Assembly (NCBI GenBank): GCA_030640325.1
Contig: DAOWJM010000008.1
Coordinates: 1-6,718, forward strand
DNA length: 6,718 nt
Reading direction: 5' to 3'
Origin: Dehalococcoidia bacterium
GTDB lineage: Bacteria; Chloroflexota; Dehalococcoidia; Dehalococcoidales; BS750m-G39
A model generated the notes under the pieces. The model was not told the origin of the DNA. It made no database searches and saw only the letters and a program-made list of their open reading frames with translations. Both the position numbers and the translations under genes were made by a program. Position 1 is the stretch's first letter; every line of letters begins with the position of its first letter. Of the stretch, positions 5,530 through 6,718 are shown one piece after another.

Positions 5530-6645
5530 TTAGAATGATATGGTGCCTGCCGCTATTCGCTTATCAGGCCAAATTTTAATGCCCTGCGCTAATTTATTAT
5601 TTCTCCCCACAACAACATTATCGCCCAGGACGCAATTGTCGAGAACCTGGCTCCCTTCTTGGATATAGCTATGGGAGGCAACGACACAGTTTCTTAGTAT
5701 CGCTTTTTTGCCCACCTTTGAGTCATGCCATTGTACTGCCCCTTCTATAAAAGCACCTTCTGCAACCTCGCATCGTGCTCCAAGAACGGCAGGTCCCTTC
5801 ACTTCCGCCCCCTTAGCAATGACACAGCCCTCAGCGATGAGCACTGGACCTTTAATCTCAGCTGAGGGATGAATTGTGCTATTACTGCCGATTTGGACAC
5901 CCCCATTGATATTGCCCCAATAGTGGGATAAAGAAGGAGCTTTGCCTAAAAGTAAGTCGTGGTGCACCTTAAGGTATTTTTCCGGTGTGCCTATGTCAAT
6001 CCAGTAGGTATCGGAGGGATAGCTCAAGACAGGCTCACCCATCCTGAGGAGCTGGGGGAAAAGATGACGCTCAAACGTGGAGGGGGTTGAAGGGGGGATG
6101 TAGCCCAAGACTTCAGGCTCGAGGATATAGATGCCGGCATTGATCATATTGGTGGTGACCTGCTCCCAGCTGGGCTTCTCCACAAAGCGCTTTACCATAC
6201 CCCTGGCATCAGTCTCTACCACACCATATATAGTGGGATTGTCTACCGGGGTCAGGGCAATGCTCGCCTTGGGCTTTGTTTCCTGGTGTAGGCTCATCAT
6301 AGCGGTGAGGTCTATGCCTGTTAGGATGTCACCATTGAGGACAAAAAATGGCTCGTCTAGGAAAGACTCAGCGTTTTTAACTGCACCCGCAGTGCCCAAT
6401 GGCTGCTCCTCTATGAGGTAAGTCAAATGGACACCCAATTCAGCGCCATCACCGAAGCAGCCTTGGATGCGGTCGGGAAGGTAACTCATAGCCAGGATGA
6501 TATCTCTTATACTGTGCTCTTTGAGATACCGTATCAGGTATTCCAAAAAAGGCATATTCAGGATGGGTACCATTGCCTTTGTTATATTGCAGGTTAAGGG
6601 GCGCAGCCTCGTTCCTTCCCCACCCACCAAGATGACCGCCTTCAT
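5530..6645 (-). CDS. Sugar-1-phosphate nucleotidyltransferase (mannose-1-phosphate guanylyltransferase-like)
   Basis: A 371-residue enzyme expected to join an NTP and a sugar 1-phosphate into an NDP-sugar plus pyrophosphate in the cytoplasm, feeding cell-surface polysaccharide or glycoprotein synthesis. The nucleotidyltransferase domain spans about 1-235. It has the nucleotide-binding GGEGTRLRPLT (8-18), Lys23 in KAMVP, EQPLGTAGA (80-88), metal-binding Asp106 in LNGD, YGVVE (140-144), EKP (156-158), NAGIY (169-173) and WIDIGTP (215-221). Residues from about 250 form hexapeptide repeats of a left-handed beta helix. The layout fits GDP-mannose or glucose-1-phosphate enzymes; the sequence alone does not settle the base or sugar. 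The frame is open 23 codons further upstream, but those run into the tRNA, and ATG 6645 gives the conserved MKAVILVGG start with a modest AGGGA before it. It converges with the surface gene, 22 bases apart. Confidence 0.93.
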   Translation of the reverse strand: MKAVILVGGEGTRLRPLTCNITKAMVPILNMPFLEYLIRYLKEHSIRDIILAMSYLPDRIQGCFGDGAELGVHLTYLIEEQPLGTAGAVKNAESFLDEPFFVLNGDILTGIDLTAMMSLHQETKPKASIALTPVDNPTIYGVVETDARGMVKRFVEKPSWEQVTTNMINAGIYILEPEVLGYIPPSTPSTFERHLFPQLLRMGEPVLSYPSDTYWIDIGTPEKYLKVHHDLLLGKAPSLSHYWGNINGGVQIGSNSTIHPSAEIKGPVLIAEGCVIAKGAEVKGPAVLGARCEVAEGAFIEGAVQWHDSKVGKKAILRNCVVASHSYIQEGSQVLDNCVLGDNVVVGRNNKLAQGIKIWPDKRIAAGTISF

Positions 6646-6672
6646 TGTTTCTCTTTCCCTGTAGATGAAATG

Positions 6673-6718
6673 TCGGGGTGGCCGGATTCGAACCGGCGAC
6701 CACCTGAACCCCATTTAG
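6673..6718 (-). tRNA. tRNA-Pro (anticodon GGG), 3' part only
   Basis: Read on the minus strand, the visible part has the anticodon loop ATGGGGT at 6714-6708 with anticodon GGG at 6712-6710 and G37, a five-base variable loop, a T arm with a perfect GCCGG/CCGGC stem around TTCGAAT, the 3' acceptor strand CACCCCG at 6680-6674, and discriminator A at 6673. G at position 72 and A at 73 match bacterial tRNA-Pro. The CCA end is not encoded (CAT follows). The D arm and 5' acceptor lie outside the window. The anticodon stem shows one A30-C40 mismatch. It ends 27 bases before the nucleotidyltransferase start, so co-transcription is possible. Confidence 0.88.

Noticed and set aside
6646..6714. Upstream extension of the nucleotidyltransferase by 23 codons
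   Set aside because: The extension translates the tRNA-Pro gene; the conserved family start MKAVILVGG at 6645 is the natural beginning.

Overview
The window most resembles a Dehalococcoidia-type Chloroflexota genome. This inference rests on the surface protein (a CARDB-like domain, a proline/alanine linker and a C-terminal membrane anchor, a layout I associate with that group), the style of the PAS kinase and HD-GYP proteins, moderate GC content, and a tRNA without an encoded CCA end. I could not run a homology search, so the placement is tentative.

Positions 1-3685 hold a tight plus-strand signalling operon. It contains a histidine kinase cut by the left window edge (three PAS domains, HisKA, HATPase), a stand-alone receiver, a receiver fused to an HD-GYP cyclic-di-GMP phosphodiesterase domain, and a second stand-alone receiver. 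Gaps between the genes are 17, 3 and 30 bases. One kinase probably feeds several receivers, one of which controls c-di-GMP breakdown. The HD-GYP protein keeps its HD residues but reads GMN where the family name motif GYP is expected.

Positions 3686-4311 hold a lone 66-residue MerR/BldC-like DNA-binding protein. In front of it are a candidate promoter and a 12-bp palindrome. Behind it are a weak terminator-like hairpin and a leader of about 170 bases with three strong Shine-Dalgarno sequences, only the last of which serves the next obvious gene. The leader also holds a possible 50-codon ORF that overlaps the next start as ATGA.

Positions 4312-5507 encode a cell-surface protein with a C-terminal transmembrane anchor. 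The near-perfect ribosome binding site points to ATG 4312, which opens a signal-peptide-like segment that stops at 4372-4374. The long body of the protein lies in the -1 frame. This is the most notable observation: a real frameshift, a recoding site, or a one-base sequence error.

Positions 5530-6718 are on the minus strand and converge on the surface gene. They hold a sugar-1-phosphate nucleotidyltransferase with a left-handed beta-helix tail and, just upstream of it, the 3' part of a tRNA-Pro(GGG) cut by the right window edge.
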